This document shows positions 51,687-59,158 of a stretch of DNA of 61,572 bases, in pieces. The position numbers were made by a program, and so were the translations under genes. Origin of the DNA: an uncultured Prevotellaceae bacterium (GTDB taxonomy: Bacteria > Bacteroidota > Bacteroidia > Bacteroidales > Muribaculaceae); contig CAMJJG010000008.1 in NCBI GenBank assembly GCA_946406035.1, positions 1 to 61,572 of the forward strand, given 5' to 3'. The notes beneath the pieces were generated by a model. It ran no database searches and was not told where the DNA came from. It saw only the letters and a program-made list of their open reading frames with translations. The number at the start of each line of letters is the position of its first letter. The stretch's first letter is position 1.

Positions 51687-52000
51687 TATTGCTTATAATA
51701 ATAAGGTTAATTGGTTCTAAGATTTTCCTATTGAACCTGCAAATATAACTATAATCCAGCAAACCTACCTTATCGAGACGAGAAAAACCTAATCTGCACC
51801 GTGAAGATTTTGTCAAAAGGCACGATGACCGCATTCAGGAGGGCACAGATACAGCATTGATTTACAATGGCATTCTACAAAGCATCGGGCACAACAGGGA
51901 GGGGCGGAACTGTTAACGAAAAGTTAAACACGCTCAATTCCCCTCATGCCACAAAAATATCACTCTGCTACCACGTTTTACAATATCAAAAAGCAAATTA

Positions 52001-52044
52001 GAGACCGCAAGAGAAGACTCTTTCTCAACGCCTATAGTAAATTA
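52001..52044 (+). repeat. 44-bp direct repeat, copy 1
   Basis: Begins GAGACCGCAAGAGAAGACTC and continues through TTTCTCAACGCC. Differs from copy 2 at about four positions. Confidence 0.8.
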
Positions 52045-52156
52045 CCTTGTTTTCCGTACAAGCATTTTGCGAAAATCGACGATGCCTGATACTCAGTTGA
52101 TTAGCATTTCTTTTAATGCTAAATAGCGTGTCCTATGCTTCTTTTTCATGTCTAAT

Positions 52157-52206
52157 AAGGTCGTAGACCTTGACAAGGCCGCTGGCCTTGTGCAGGCCTT
52201 CGACCT
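52157..52206. repeat. Cluster of nested palindromes
   Basis: AAGGTC-GTA-GACCTT (52157-52171), ACAAGGCC-GCT-GGCCTTGT (52173-52191), and a last arm AGGCCTTCGACCT that can pair back with both. Resembles a degenerate REP/hairpin element. Confidence 0.65.
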
Positions 52207-52260
52207 GCTTTGACGCACTCGATGACTGCGACGTGTCCCAATGCGGAAAACAAGAAATAT

Positions 52261-52304
52261 GAGACCACAAGAGAAGACTCTTTCTCAACGCCTGTAGTAA
52301 ACTA
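52261..52304 (+). repeat. 44-bp direct repeat, copy 2
   Basis: Begins GAGACCACAAGAGAAGACTC and ends 3 bases before the dnaB stop codon. Confidence 0.8.
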
Positions 52305-52306
52305 TA

Positions 52307-53890
52307 CTAGAAGGGGAGTTTCTTGTCTTCGGGGCCCTGGAGGAAGTCCAGATTGGGTGGTGGAGGTGTTAACGCGTCATTGGTGGGAGGCATGGGCGCA
52401 GCGGTATTGCCGGTCGAGCCGCCGTTCATCTTGGACTCATAGGTGGTCTCACTGGTAAGCAGGTCCTGCTCGCCCTGGTTCTCGAATCGTGCATACTTGC
52501 TGACGAAGTGCAGCGGAATGGTGTCGGTGGCGCCACTGCGGTGCTTGGCGACGATGAACTCGGCCAGGCCGCGGATGTTGTTGCCCTCGGCGTCCTCGCT
52601 GGAGCGGGTATAGTACTCGGGTCGGTGGATGAAGCACACGATGTCGGCATCCTGCTCGATGGCGCCCGACTCACGCAGGTCGCTCAGCTGTGGTCGCTTG
52701 CCCATCTTGTCGTCGGCAGAGCGGGTCTCGACACTGCGGTTGAGCTGTGACAGGGCAATGATGGGGATGTCGAGCTCCTTGGCCAGCTGCTTGAGGTTAC
52801 GGGAGATGGTGCTCACCTCCTGCTCGCGGCTGCCAAACTTCATGCCGGTGGCATTCATCAGCTGCAGGTAGTCGATGATGATGATCTTCACGCCGTGCTC
52901 GCGCACGAGTCGGCGAGCCTTGGTCCTGAGTTCAAAGATGGAAAGCGATGGTGTGTCGTCGATATAGAGCGGCGCTGTGCTCAGGGCACGCGTGCGCGTC
53001 ATCAGGTTTTCCCACTCGGGCGAGGTGAGCTGTCCGCTCTTGATTTTCTCGCCCTCGAGCGAACACACGTTACAGATCAAGCGGTTGACGAGCTGGAGGC
53101 ACGACATCTCGAGCGAGAACACTGCCACGGGATAGTTGTAATCGACAGCCATGTTCTTGGCCATCGAGAGCACGAATGCGGTCTTACCCATAGCGGGACG
53201 CGCCGCGATGATGATCAAGTCGCTGTTTTGCCATCCACTGGTGAGCCGATCGAGCTTGTGATAGCCCGACTCGAGTCCGCTGAGGCCGTTCTCGCGGTTG
53301 GCTGCCTCCTCGATCTTCTTGATGGCATCCTGCACGGCATTCTCGATGGGTATGACGTCGCGCTTGAGGGTGTTCTTGCTGATTTCAAAGAGTTTACCCT
53401 CGGCTTCCTGCATGAGGTCATACACGTCGATAGACTCGTCGAAGGCCAAGGCCTGCACCTGGCTGCTGTAGCTGATGAGTTCGCGCGCGAGGTACTTCTG
53501 AGCCACGATGCGTGCATGGAACTCGGCATTGGCGGCACTCGAGACCATGCCTGTCAACTCGCTGATGCGTATGGCCCCACCAGCCTCTTCGAGCGTCTTG
53601 TTGTAACGCAGCTGCTCGGTCACGGTGAGCATGTCAATGGGCTTTCCGTTGGCCGCGAGCGACTGTATGGCCTCATATATCCTCTGGTTAGCCGGGTTGT
53701 AAAAAGCCTCGGGCTTGAGTATCTCGCACACATCGTTATAGGCGTTCTTCTCGAGCATCAAAGCGCCCAGCACGGCGTCCTCCATCGCGGTCTCCTGTGG
53801 GGGCAGTTTGCCAAACTCACCCATGATTTCGGGCTCATGGGTGGGGCGGGTGCGGCGACGCGCCTGCTTGCCTGTTTCAAATTCTTCCAT
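52307..53890 (-). CDS. dnaB: Replicative DNA helicase
   Basis: Hexameric helicase that unwinds DNA at the replication fork, 527 residues. The DnaB N-terminal domain starts KLPPQETAMEDAVLGALML. The RecA-like C-terminal domain has Walker A ARPAMGKTAF, Walker B IIIIDYLQLM, and the DnaB motifs SQLNRSVETR, DLRESGAIEQDADIVCFIHR and VAKHRSG. The tail is proline-rich (PMPPTNDALTPPPPNLDF), common in Bacteroidetes. No intein is present. ATG at 53890 is preferred to the start at 53920. A -7 box TAATTTTG lies at 53998-54005. Confidence 0.97.
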   Translation of the reverse strand: MEEFETGKQARRRTRPTHEPEIMGEFGKLPPQETAMEDAVLGALMLEKNAYNDVCEILKPEAFYNPANQRIYEAIQSLAANGKPIDMLTVTEQLRYNKTLEEAGGAIRISELTGMVSSAANAEFHARIVAQKYLARELISYSSQVQALAFDESIDVYDLMQEAEGKLFEISKNTLKRDVIPIENAVQDAIKKIEEAANRENGLSGLESGYHKLDRLTSGWQNSDLIIIAARPAMGKTAFVLSMAKNMAVDYNYPVAVFSLEMSCLQLVNRLICNVCSLEGEKIKSGQLTSPEWENLMTRTRALSTAPLYIDDTPSLSIFELRTKARRLVREHGVKIIIIDYLQLMNATGMKFGSREQEVSTISRNLKQLAKELDIPIIALSQLNRSVETRSADDKMGKRPQLSDLRESGAIEQDADIVCFIHRPEYYTRSSEDAEGNNIRGLAEFIVAKHRSGATDTIPLHFVSKYARFENQGEQDLLTSETTYESKMNGGSTGNTAAPMPPTNDALTPPPPNLDFLQGPEDKKLPF

Positions 53891-53997
53891 CTCTTTTATT
53901 ATAAACCACGGATTGCGCAAGTAGCACTCATCAGCATCCGCTTTCTCATTATTTCTAAATTACACTCAATGGCACCAGCCATTTATTTGGGTGAGGG

Positions 53998-54005
53998 CAA
54001 AATTA
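53998..54005 (-). promoter_or_regulatory. dnaB promoter -7 box
   Basis: TAATTTTG on the minus strand, giving a leader of about 100 bases. Confidence 0.55.
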
Positions 54006-54246
54006 CAACAAATGGCTGGATAAACCACTATGGGTTATTTACATTCTTTTCACATGATGTTGACATGAGTGTATTGAACATGATTGACATGACTGCCAAA
54101 ATCTAGCGAAAACGGTTCAAAATCAATGGCTGCATGAAAACTTTTTTTCACGGTCAGATTAGGTTGACCCTGTTTCTGGCCACACTTTACTTTTAAGGCC
54201 AAACGCGGATTTCACGGATTATCCCTAATTATTTTCGGCAATAATA

Positions 54247-54281
54247 ATAGGAGTTGGCCCTGCTGTGAAAACGTCGTTAGG
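54247..54281 (+). repeat. Second copy of the leader motif found at 28302-28377
   Basis: ATAGGAGTTGGCCCTG, an extra CTG, then TGAAAACG and CGTTAGG. Matches the minus-strand leader copy base for base except for one substitution, the 3-base insertion and a shortened stem between AACG and CGTT. Confidence 0.6.
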
Positions 54282-54330
54282 CCTATCCCCAAAAGAGGCA
54301 TTGAGTTTTGCAACAGCCTCAGACCAAACA

Positions 54331-54358
54331 GGGGGGTATGCAGGTGCCCCCATTTTTT
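54331..54358 (+). terminator. Possible terminator downstream of the motif copy
   Basis: GGGGG / CCCCC stem with about a 10-base loop followed by ATTTTTT. It could end a short RNA starting near 54247. Confidence 0.4.
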
Positions 54359-54447
54359 CAGGGTTCCAGACCTCGATCATAGACTGCATAGGGAGCAGAA
54401 AAAATGAAAAACTTGGTATTTTATTTTTCTTCTGCCCCGACTTGCAC

Positions 54448-54455
54448 TATCTTTG
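54448..54455 (+). promoter_or_regulatory. Promoter -7 box of the GH31 gene
   Basis: TATCTTTG, full consensus; leader of about 35 bases to the ATG at 54495. Confidence 0.65.
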
Positions 54456-54494
54456 CAGCAATGTATTGATCTAGAAACCAACAAGTATAGAAAA

Positions 54495-56870
54495 ATGAGA
54501 ATCTTAAGGATTACAACCCTCGTTGCAGTGGCGCTGCTGGCTATGACGGCGGCAGCCCAGTCCAACCAGATGACCATCAATGATGATGTCCGTCAACAAA
54601 CCATCACTGTAACAGCCGTGAGCGATGACATCCTGCGTGTGGACGTGGTGCCCAACGGCTGGAATGCCTCCAGGTTGCCCTCGCTGGCAATCGACAAGCC
54701 TGTTCCCGCCGCTCGCCCTGATGTGAAAGTGACGCAGGACGAGCGCTACAGCATCATCAGCACCGCAAGCGGACTGGCCGCGCGCTGGGCAATGAACATG
54801 CTGATGGTGACCTGCCGGGGCACGGAACTGATTGCCGACCTGTGCCAACGGGACTCGACAGGGTTGATGCTGCTGCACCAGGGACGAGAGTCGTTCTACG
54901 GCGCGGGCGAGCGGGGCTACTCGCTCAACCTGGCCGGCGACACGCTCATTAACTATAATGCGCAGAACTACGGTTACCAGAAGGGCGAGGCGCGCACCCG
55001 GCAGATGGGCATCACCATGCCGATGGTGATCTCGTCCAGGGGCTACGGCGTGCTATTTGACGACTTCTGCCGCTCATCGCTCGTCGTGGGCGATAAGCGA
55101 CTGGAGTATAGCACCACGTCGCCGCACCCTATTTCCTACTACATCATCAACGGCAACGGCAGGGTCGAGAACGTGGTCAGGAACTTCACCTGGCTCACGG
55201 GACGCCAGGAGTTGCCGCCGCTGTGGACGCTGGGCTACATCACCAGCAAGTATGGCTACCATGACCAGCGCGAAAGCGAGGGCGTGGTCGATACCCTCAA
55301 GCGCGAGGGCTATCCGCTCGACGGCATCGTGTTTGACCTGTACTGGTATGGCAAGGAGCAGGACATGGGCCGCCTGGAGTGGGATAAAGCCCAGTGGCCC
55401 GACCACCGCAAGATGCTGAGCGACTTCAAGGCGCAGGGCATCAATGTGGTGACCATCTCGCAGCCCTATGTGCTCACCAACGGCCGCGCCATTGACAACT
55501 ACCGCCAGCTCGACGCGCAGGGCCTGCTGTGCAAGACCGACGGCACCGACACGACCCACACGGTGACCATCTGGGTGGGCCAGGGCGGTATGTTTGACGT
55601 GTCCAATCCCGCCACGCGCCAGTGGCTGCGCAACCGTTACAAACTGCTCACCGACGAGGGCGTAACCGGCTGGTGGGGCGACCTGGGCGAGCCCGAGAAG
55701 CATCCGCTCGAGATACGCCACCACAACGGCCTCACTGCCGAGCAGTACCACAACTACTATGGCAACGAGTGGAGCAAGATCATCTATGACATGTTCAAGC
55801 AGGAGTACCCCGACCGCCGCCCCATGGTGATGATGCGGGCCGGCACGGCGGGCTTGCAGCGCTACTCGGTGTTCCCCTGGTCCACCGACGTGTCCCGCTC
55901 GTGGGGCGGCCTGCAGCCCCAGGTGACCATCATGCTCAACACGGGCCTGAGCGGCCTGGGTTACATGTCACACGACGTGGGCGGCTTTGCTGTGGATCCC
56001 AACAACCCGCGCGACGGCGAGCTCTACATTCGCTGGCTGCAGCTGGGCCTGTTCTCGCCCGTGCTGCGCACCCACTCGACGGTCGAGGCCGAGCCCTATC
56101 ACTACAAGGAATACGGCGACCTGACGCTGCGCCTGATCAAGCAGCGCTACGCCTGGCTGCCCTATAACTACACGCTGGCCTATGACAACGCGTGGAGTGG
56201 CCTGCCAATGGTGCGTCCGCTGGGCCTGTATGAGGACGATAACAACATCGCGCGCTATGACAACATCTGGGACCAGTACCTGTGGGGGCACGACGTGATG
56301 GTGGCACCCGTGATGCAGCAGGGCGCCGTGAGCCGCGACATTACCTTCCCCGAGGGCACTTGGGTCGATATCAACCATCCCGAGCGCCGCTATCAGGGCC
56401 ACACGACGGTCAACTATAGTGCGCCTCTCGAGGTGCTGCCCCTGTTTGCCCGCGCCGGGGCCTTCATCCCGCAGGCCCGCTACGAGATGCAAAACGTGAG
56501 CGACTATGACCCCGACCGTCTGGATATCGTGTATTATCACAGCGAGCATCCCTCGACATTCACCCTGTTTGACGACGACCTGCACTCCACCGGCACGCTG
56601 GCCCGCGACCGTCACCGCCTGATCCAGTTCACCGCCACGCCACAGGGCAAGACCACCTTTATCACCATCCAGGGGCGCGGCAACATCGATGGTGATGTCC
56701 CCAGCAAACAGTATCGCCTCGTCATCCCCGCTACAACCAAGCCCAGAAAGGTGAAAATCAACGGCAAGAAGGCCCGCGGCGTGACCTATGACAAGGCGAC
56801 TGCCACGCTCACCATTCCCGTCGCCATCGCCGACGTCACCCACGCCACCATCGTCGAGCTCGACAAGTAA
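54495..56870 (+). CDS. Glycoside hydrolase family 31 enzyme
   Basis: Exported GH31 alpha-glycoside-active enzyme, 791 residues. Signal peptide (residues 1-22, ending TAAAQ), N-terminal beta-sandwich (to about 235), catalytic barrel (about 240-560) and C-terminal beta domains. The likely nucleophile is Asp396 in TGWWGDLGEPEKHP and the acid/base is Asp465 in FPWSTDVSRSWGG, 69 residues apart. GDLGEP rather than the WMDMNEP of classical alpha-glucosidases resembles the 4-alpha-glucosyltransferase group (Cellvibrio Agd31B), so a transglycosylase is possible. ATG at 54495 is used. The final 50 bases recur at 57830-57879 beyond the Fic gene. Confidence 0.92.
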   Translation: MRILRITTLVAVALLAMTAAAQSNQMTINDDVRQQTITVTAVSDDILRVDVVPNGWNASRLPSLAIDKPVPAARPDVKVTQDERYSIISTASGLAARWAMNMLMVTCRGTELIADLCQRDSTGLMLLHQGRESFYGAGERGYSLNLAGDTLINYNAQNYGYQKGEARTRQMGITMPMVISSRGYGVLFDDFCRSSLVVGDKRLEYSTTSPHPISYYIINGNGRVENVVRNFTWLTGRQELPPLWTLGYITSKYGYHDQRESEGVVDTLKREGYPLDGIVFDLYWYGKEQDMGRLEWDKAQWPDHRKMLSDFKAQGINVVTISQPYVLTNGRAIDNYRQLDAQGLLCKTDGTDTTHTVTIWVGQGGMFDVSNPATRQWLRNRYKLLTDEGVTGWWGDLGEPEKHPLEIRHHNGLTAEQYHNYYGNEWSKIIYDMFKQEYPDRRPMVMMRAGTAGLQRYSVFPWSTDVSRSWGGLQPQVTIMLNTGLSGLGYMSHDVGGFAVDPNNPRDGELYIRWLQLGLFSPVLRTHSTVEAEPYHYKEYGDLTLRLIKQRYAWLPYNYTLAYDNAWSGLPMVRPLGLYEDDNNIARYDNIWDQYLWGHDVMVAPVMQQGAVSRDITFPEGTWVDINHPERRYQGHTTVNYSAPLEVLPLFARAGAFIPQARYEMQNVSDYDPDRLDIVYYHSEHPSTFTLFDDDLHSTGTLARDRHRLIQFTATPQGKTTFITIQGRGNIDGDVPSKQYRLVIPATTKPRKVKINGKKARGVTYDKATATLTIPVAIADVTHATIVELDK
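56821..56870 (+). repeat. Direct repeat, copy 1 (end of GH31 gene)
   Basis: Last 16 codons plus stop of the GH31 gene; 48 of 50 bases are repeated at 57830-57879. The following GAAGACAAGAAAGAC is also shared. Confidence 0.9.
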
Positions 56871-56921
56871 AAAGAAGACAAGAAAGACAATGAACACAAT
56901 GCCAGTAGGCAAAAAATGAAG

Positions 56922-56929
56922 TACCTTTG
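56922..56929 (+). promoter_or_regulatory. Promoter -7 box of the Fic gene, leaderless type
   Basis: TACCTTTG ends 6 bases before the ATG at 56936, predicting a leader of 0-3 bases. Confidence 0.65.
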
Positions 56930-56935
56930 CAGTAG

Positions 56936-57718
56936 ATGTTTGAAAAAGAGATAGAGCAATATGACCACTTGGCGGCACAGTACCTAGAAAAGGTTGCAAA
57001 GCCGATGGGTAACGAGGAATTCCGCAAGCACTCCGAAATTATCTTCTCGTGCCATAGTTGCGGCATCGAGGGGTCGACGTTCTCGGTCGATGACACTCGG
57101 GCGCTGTTTGAACAAGGGCTAGGCTACTATCCCGTGGGAAAGACGTTGCTCGAATGTCAGGAGATGGCCGACCATTTTAAGGCCTACGAGTGGATGCATG
57201 ACCAACTGGGGCACCCCTTTGACGTCCAGCTGTTGAAGGACATCAATCGCCTGGTGACGTTAAACACCTTGCCATATCGCGTTCCGGGCGCTGTGCCTGG
57301 TGAATTCACGACAGTGGATATGGCGGCTGGTGACACCTTATTCGGCGACCACGAGAAACTGATTGTGCAAGTGCCCCGATTGATGGAGTCGACGGCACGT
57401 GCGATGAACCAGGACGAAATTCATCCTCTGGTGCTGGCTGCACGGTTCCATGGTTATTTTGAGTATCTGCATCCTTTTCGTGACGGTAACGGTCGCACCG
57501 GGAGGCTGCTGTCCAATTTCATCCTGCTGCAAAAAAAGTTGCCTGAACTCATCATCTTCAAGGAGGACAGGCAGCAGTATATTGATGCACTCAGGACCAA
57601 GCGCACCGAGGGCACCGATGAATACTTGATCGCTTTCTTCTTCAAAGCAGCAATCAAGCAAATGCAAGACGAACTTAATCAAAAGAAAAACGGCAGCCGG
57701 CCGATGCCCTTCTTCTGA
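56936..57718 (+). CDS. Fic-domain AMP-transferase-type protein
   Basis: Fic/DOC protein of 260 residues that would transfer AMP (or another nucleotide moiety) to a protein hydroxyl. The active site HPFRDGNGRTGR (residues 179-190) matches HPFx(D/E)GNGRxxR fully, with catalytic His179. An inhibitory-helix motif of form (S/T)xxxE(G/N), SCGIEG, lies at residues 41-46 upstream of the Fic core. This makes it a self-inhibited class II Fic protein. No separate antitoxin gene is adjacent, as expected for that class. Target unknown. It has its own leaderless-type promoter and is bracketed by a duplicated end of the GH31 gene, which suggests insertion. Confidence 0.92.
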   Translation: MFEKEIEQYDHLAAQYLEKVAKPMGNEEFRKHSEIIFSCHSCGIEGSTFSVDDTRALFEQGLGYYPVGKTLLECQEMADHFKAYEWMHDQLGHPFDVQLLKDINRLVTLNTLPYRVPGAVPGEFTTVDMAAGDTLFGDHEKLIVQVPRLMESTARAMNQDEIHPLVLAARFHGYFEYLHPFRDGNGRTGRLLSNFILLQKKLPELIIFKEDRQQYIDALRTKRTEGTDEYLIAFFFKAAIKQMQDELNQKKNGSRPMPFF

Positions 57719-57829
57719 GCAAAATCAAACAACCGGAACTGCCCAAAGGCAGACGCAAAAAATAAAGACCATTGGTTTCTGGGAAAAGCCCCGTTAGAGG
57801 CTGCAGGAAGTCATTGAAACACAGGCTTG

Positions 57830-57879
57830 TCGCCATCGCCGACGTCACCCAGGCCACAATCGTCGAGCTCGACAAGTAA
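57830..57879 (+). pseudogene. Duplicated 3' end of the GH31 gene
   Basis: 50 bases encoding VAIADVTQATIVELDK and a stop, 48/50 identical to the end of the GH31 gene at 56821-56870. It has no upstream coding part and is not translated by any evident start. Confidence 0.85.
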
Positions 57880-57888
57880 TCACAGGAA

Positions 57889-57946
57889 GACAAGAAAGAC
57901 GATGCGGATTGATAGACAATCCGTTGTCCTTCTTGTCTTTCTTGTC
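57889..57946. terminator. Large hairpin terminator
   Basis: GACAAGAAAGAC (57889-57900) pairs with GTCTTTCTTGTC (57935-57946), with an inner perfect stem CGGATTG / CAATCCG. It lies after the duplicated GH31 end and 24 bases past the stop of the UPF0145 gene, so it may serve both strands. Confidence 0.7.
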
Positions 57947-57970
57947 GTTAAAAACTCCGTGTGGCGAGGT

Positions 57971-58288
57971 CTAGATGACCACGGCGGTGCCGCTGGTGGC
58001 GACCATGAGCATCGAGTTGCTCTCGCCGATGGTCTCGTAGTCGATGTCGATGCCCACGATGGCGTTAGCGCCCATTTCCTGGGCACGTTGTATCATTTCA
58101 TCCATCGCGGTGTCCTTGGCCTTGCGCAGCACTTTCTCATAGCTGCTTGAGCGGCCGCCCACGATGTCGCGGATGCCTGCAAACAGGTCCTTCATGAAGT
58201 TGGCACCGATGATCGTCTCACCGGTCACAATGCCCTTGTACTCACGGATGTTGTACCCCTCGACGTGGGGTGTGGTTGTCAGTATCAT
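57971..58288 (-). CDS. YbjQ/UPF0145 family protein
   Basis: Small cytosolic protein of 105 residues, the usual UPF0145 length. It has the family's pattern of two beta-rich halves: [21 protein letters not shown] at the start, an arginine-rich helix ([19 protein letters not shown]), then [16 protein letters not shown] and [10 protein letters not shown]. Often annotated as heavy-metal-binding, but members form pentamer-type assemblies of unknown role, so no function is given. Single-gene unit convergent with the Fic gene. Confidence 0.9.
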   Translation of the reverse strand: MILTTTPHVEGYNIREYKGIVTGETIIGANFMKDLFAGIRDIVGGRSSSYEKVLRKAKDTAMDEMIQRAQEMGANAIVGIDIDYETIGESNSMLMVATSGTAVVI

Positions 58289-58557
58289 GTCGTTCTAGTC
58301 ATTTAATAGTTAAACACACCTGCTACACTGCAAAAATGATGCCAAATTGCAGACAAATGTATCCATCATGTAGTTTTCCTGGTTGTTGCTGCGTCAAAAG
58401 GGAAAAAACAGTCAAATGTAAAGAAAATCTTTAAAAAATGTTAATCAATTTGGAGAGTTCGGATTTCTTGTTATACCTTTGTGGTGTACTAGTTATGTAA
58501 TACACTAGAGAAGTTAGAGAACAACCCTAATATACTTAATCAAATTTACTATCTATT
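58289..58557. other. Intergenic region before the membrane protein gene
   Basis: No gene. Contains the plus-strand promoter at 58449-58481; the minus-strand gene has only a weak box near 58332. Confidence 0.5.
58449..58481 (+). promoter_or_regulatory. Promoter of the 171-residue membrane protein gene
   Basis: TTTG (58449-58452), 21 bases, TACCTTTG (58474-58481). Leader about 70 bases. Confidence 0.75.
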
Positions 58558-59073
58558 ATGGAAACTACTGAATCAACTAGCGCAAAGAGCCAGCGCATCC
58601 AGGAGCTGTACCGTCAGAGCATCGATCAGAATGCCCAGGAAGCACGGACGTACAAGTGGATTAATATCATTGTGTGTATCGTGTTGCCGGTGTTGTTGTG
58701 CTGGACGTTTGCCAGCAGCATCAAGTCGTGGGTCGGTATTGCCGCGATTGTGGTCATCACGGCCTTGTGTGTCGCTTCATGCTTGAATGAAGTGAAAGGT
58801 TGCATCCTCAGGAGCCATGCTCAGAACGTGGATGGATTATTGGACATCAACACGAGGATAAAGCGACTCAAGAAGTACAGTTACTGCGTGGGGGTCGTTA
58901 TTTTTTACGCTGCCTATGTGGCCCTGCGTTACGATACCAGCGATGACTTCAATCTGGTGAAAACCCTGATCCTCGCTGTCAATTGGGGTGTAATGTGGAT
59001 TATCATTTATCATTATGATAATAGAGACAGTTCTGAAATCAAGGAAATTAAACAATTGTTAACTACAGAATAA
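58558..59073 (+). CDS. Membrane protein of unknown function
   Basis: Unrecognised protein of 171 residues. A polar helical start (about 1-30) is followed by two close hydrophobic segments (INIIVCIVLPVLLCWTF and IAAIVVITALCVASCL), a basic loop (NTRIKRLKKYS), two more segments (VGVVIFYAAYVALRY and LILAVNWGVMWIIIYHY) and an acidic tail. The 2+2 helix pattern with cytosolic ends is clear, but no family comes to mind. Own promoter upstream; 85 bases before the TonB-receptor-like gene. Could share an operon with it, since no clear terminator separates them. Confidence 0.7.
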   Translation: METTESTSAKSQRIQELYRQSIDQNAQEARTYKWINIIVCIVLPVLLCWTFASSIKSWVGIAAIVVITALCVASCLNEVKGCILRSHAQNVDGLLDINTRIKRLKKYSYCVGVVIFYAAYVALRYDTSDDFNLVKTLILAVNWGVMWIIIYHYDNRDSSEIKEIKQLLTTE

Positions 59074-59158
59074 AAAAGTCTCATTTCGTTGAAACTTTTA
59101 GACCCCCTCTTGCGTCTATAATAACAAAAACGATAATTAATTAAACCCAGATATAGTT

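Larger units (their letters stand above)
51687..52306. other. 620-bp intergenic repeat region
   Basis: No gene. It holds the M13 promoter box (minus, 51740-51747), two copies of a 44-bp direct repeat (52001 and 52261) spaced exactly 260 bases apart, and a cluster of small palindromes at 52157-52206 between them. Confidence 0.7.
53891..54494. other. 604-bp divergent region between dnaB and the GH31 gene
   Basis: Contains the dnaB promoter box, the second copy of the 28-kb leader motif (54247-54281), a GC hairpin followed by ATTTTTT (54331-54358) and the GH31 promoter box. It could encode a short RNA from about 54247 to 54360; no protein gene is supported. Confidence 0.5.

Noticed and set aside
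52001-52304. CRISPR array in the dnaB flank
   Set aside because: Only two repeats 260 bp apart, no regular spacers and no cas genes.
54265-54474. 69-residue open frame upstream of the GH31 gene
   Set aside because: It spans the repeated motif, the hairpin and the GH31 promoter box, so a noncoding region is the better reading.
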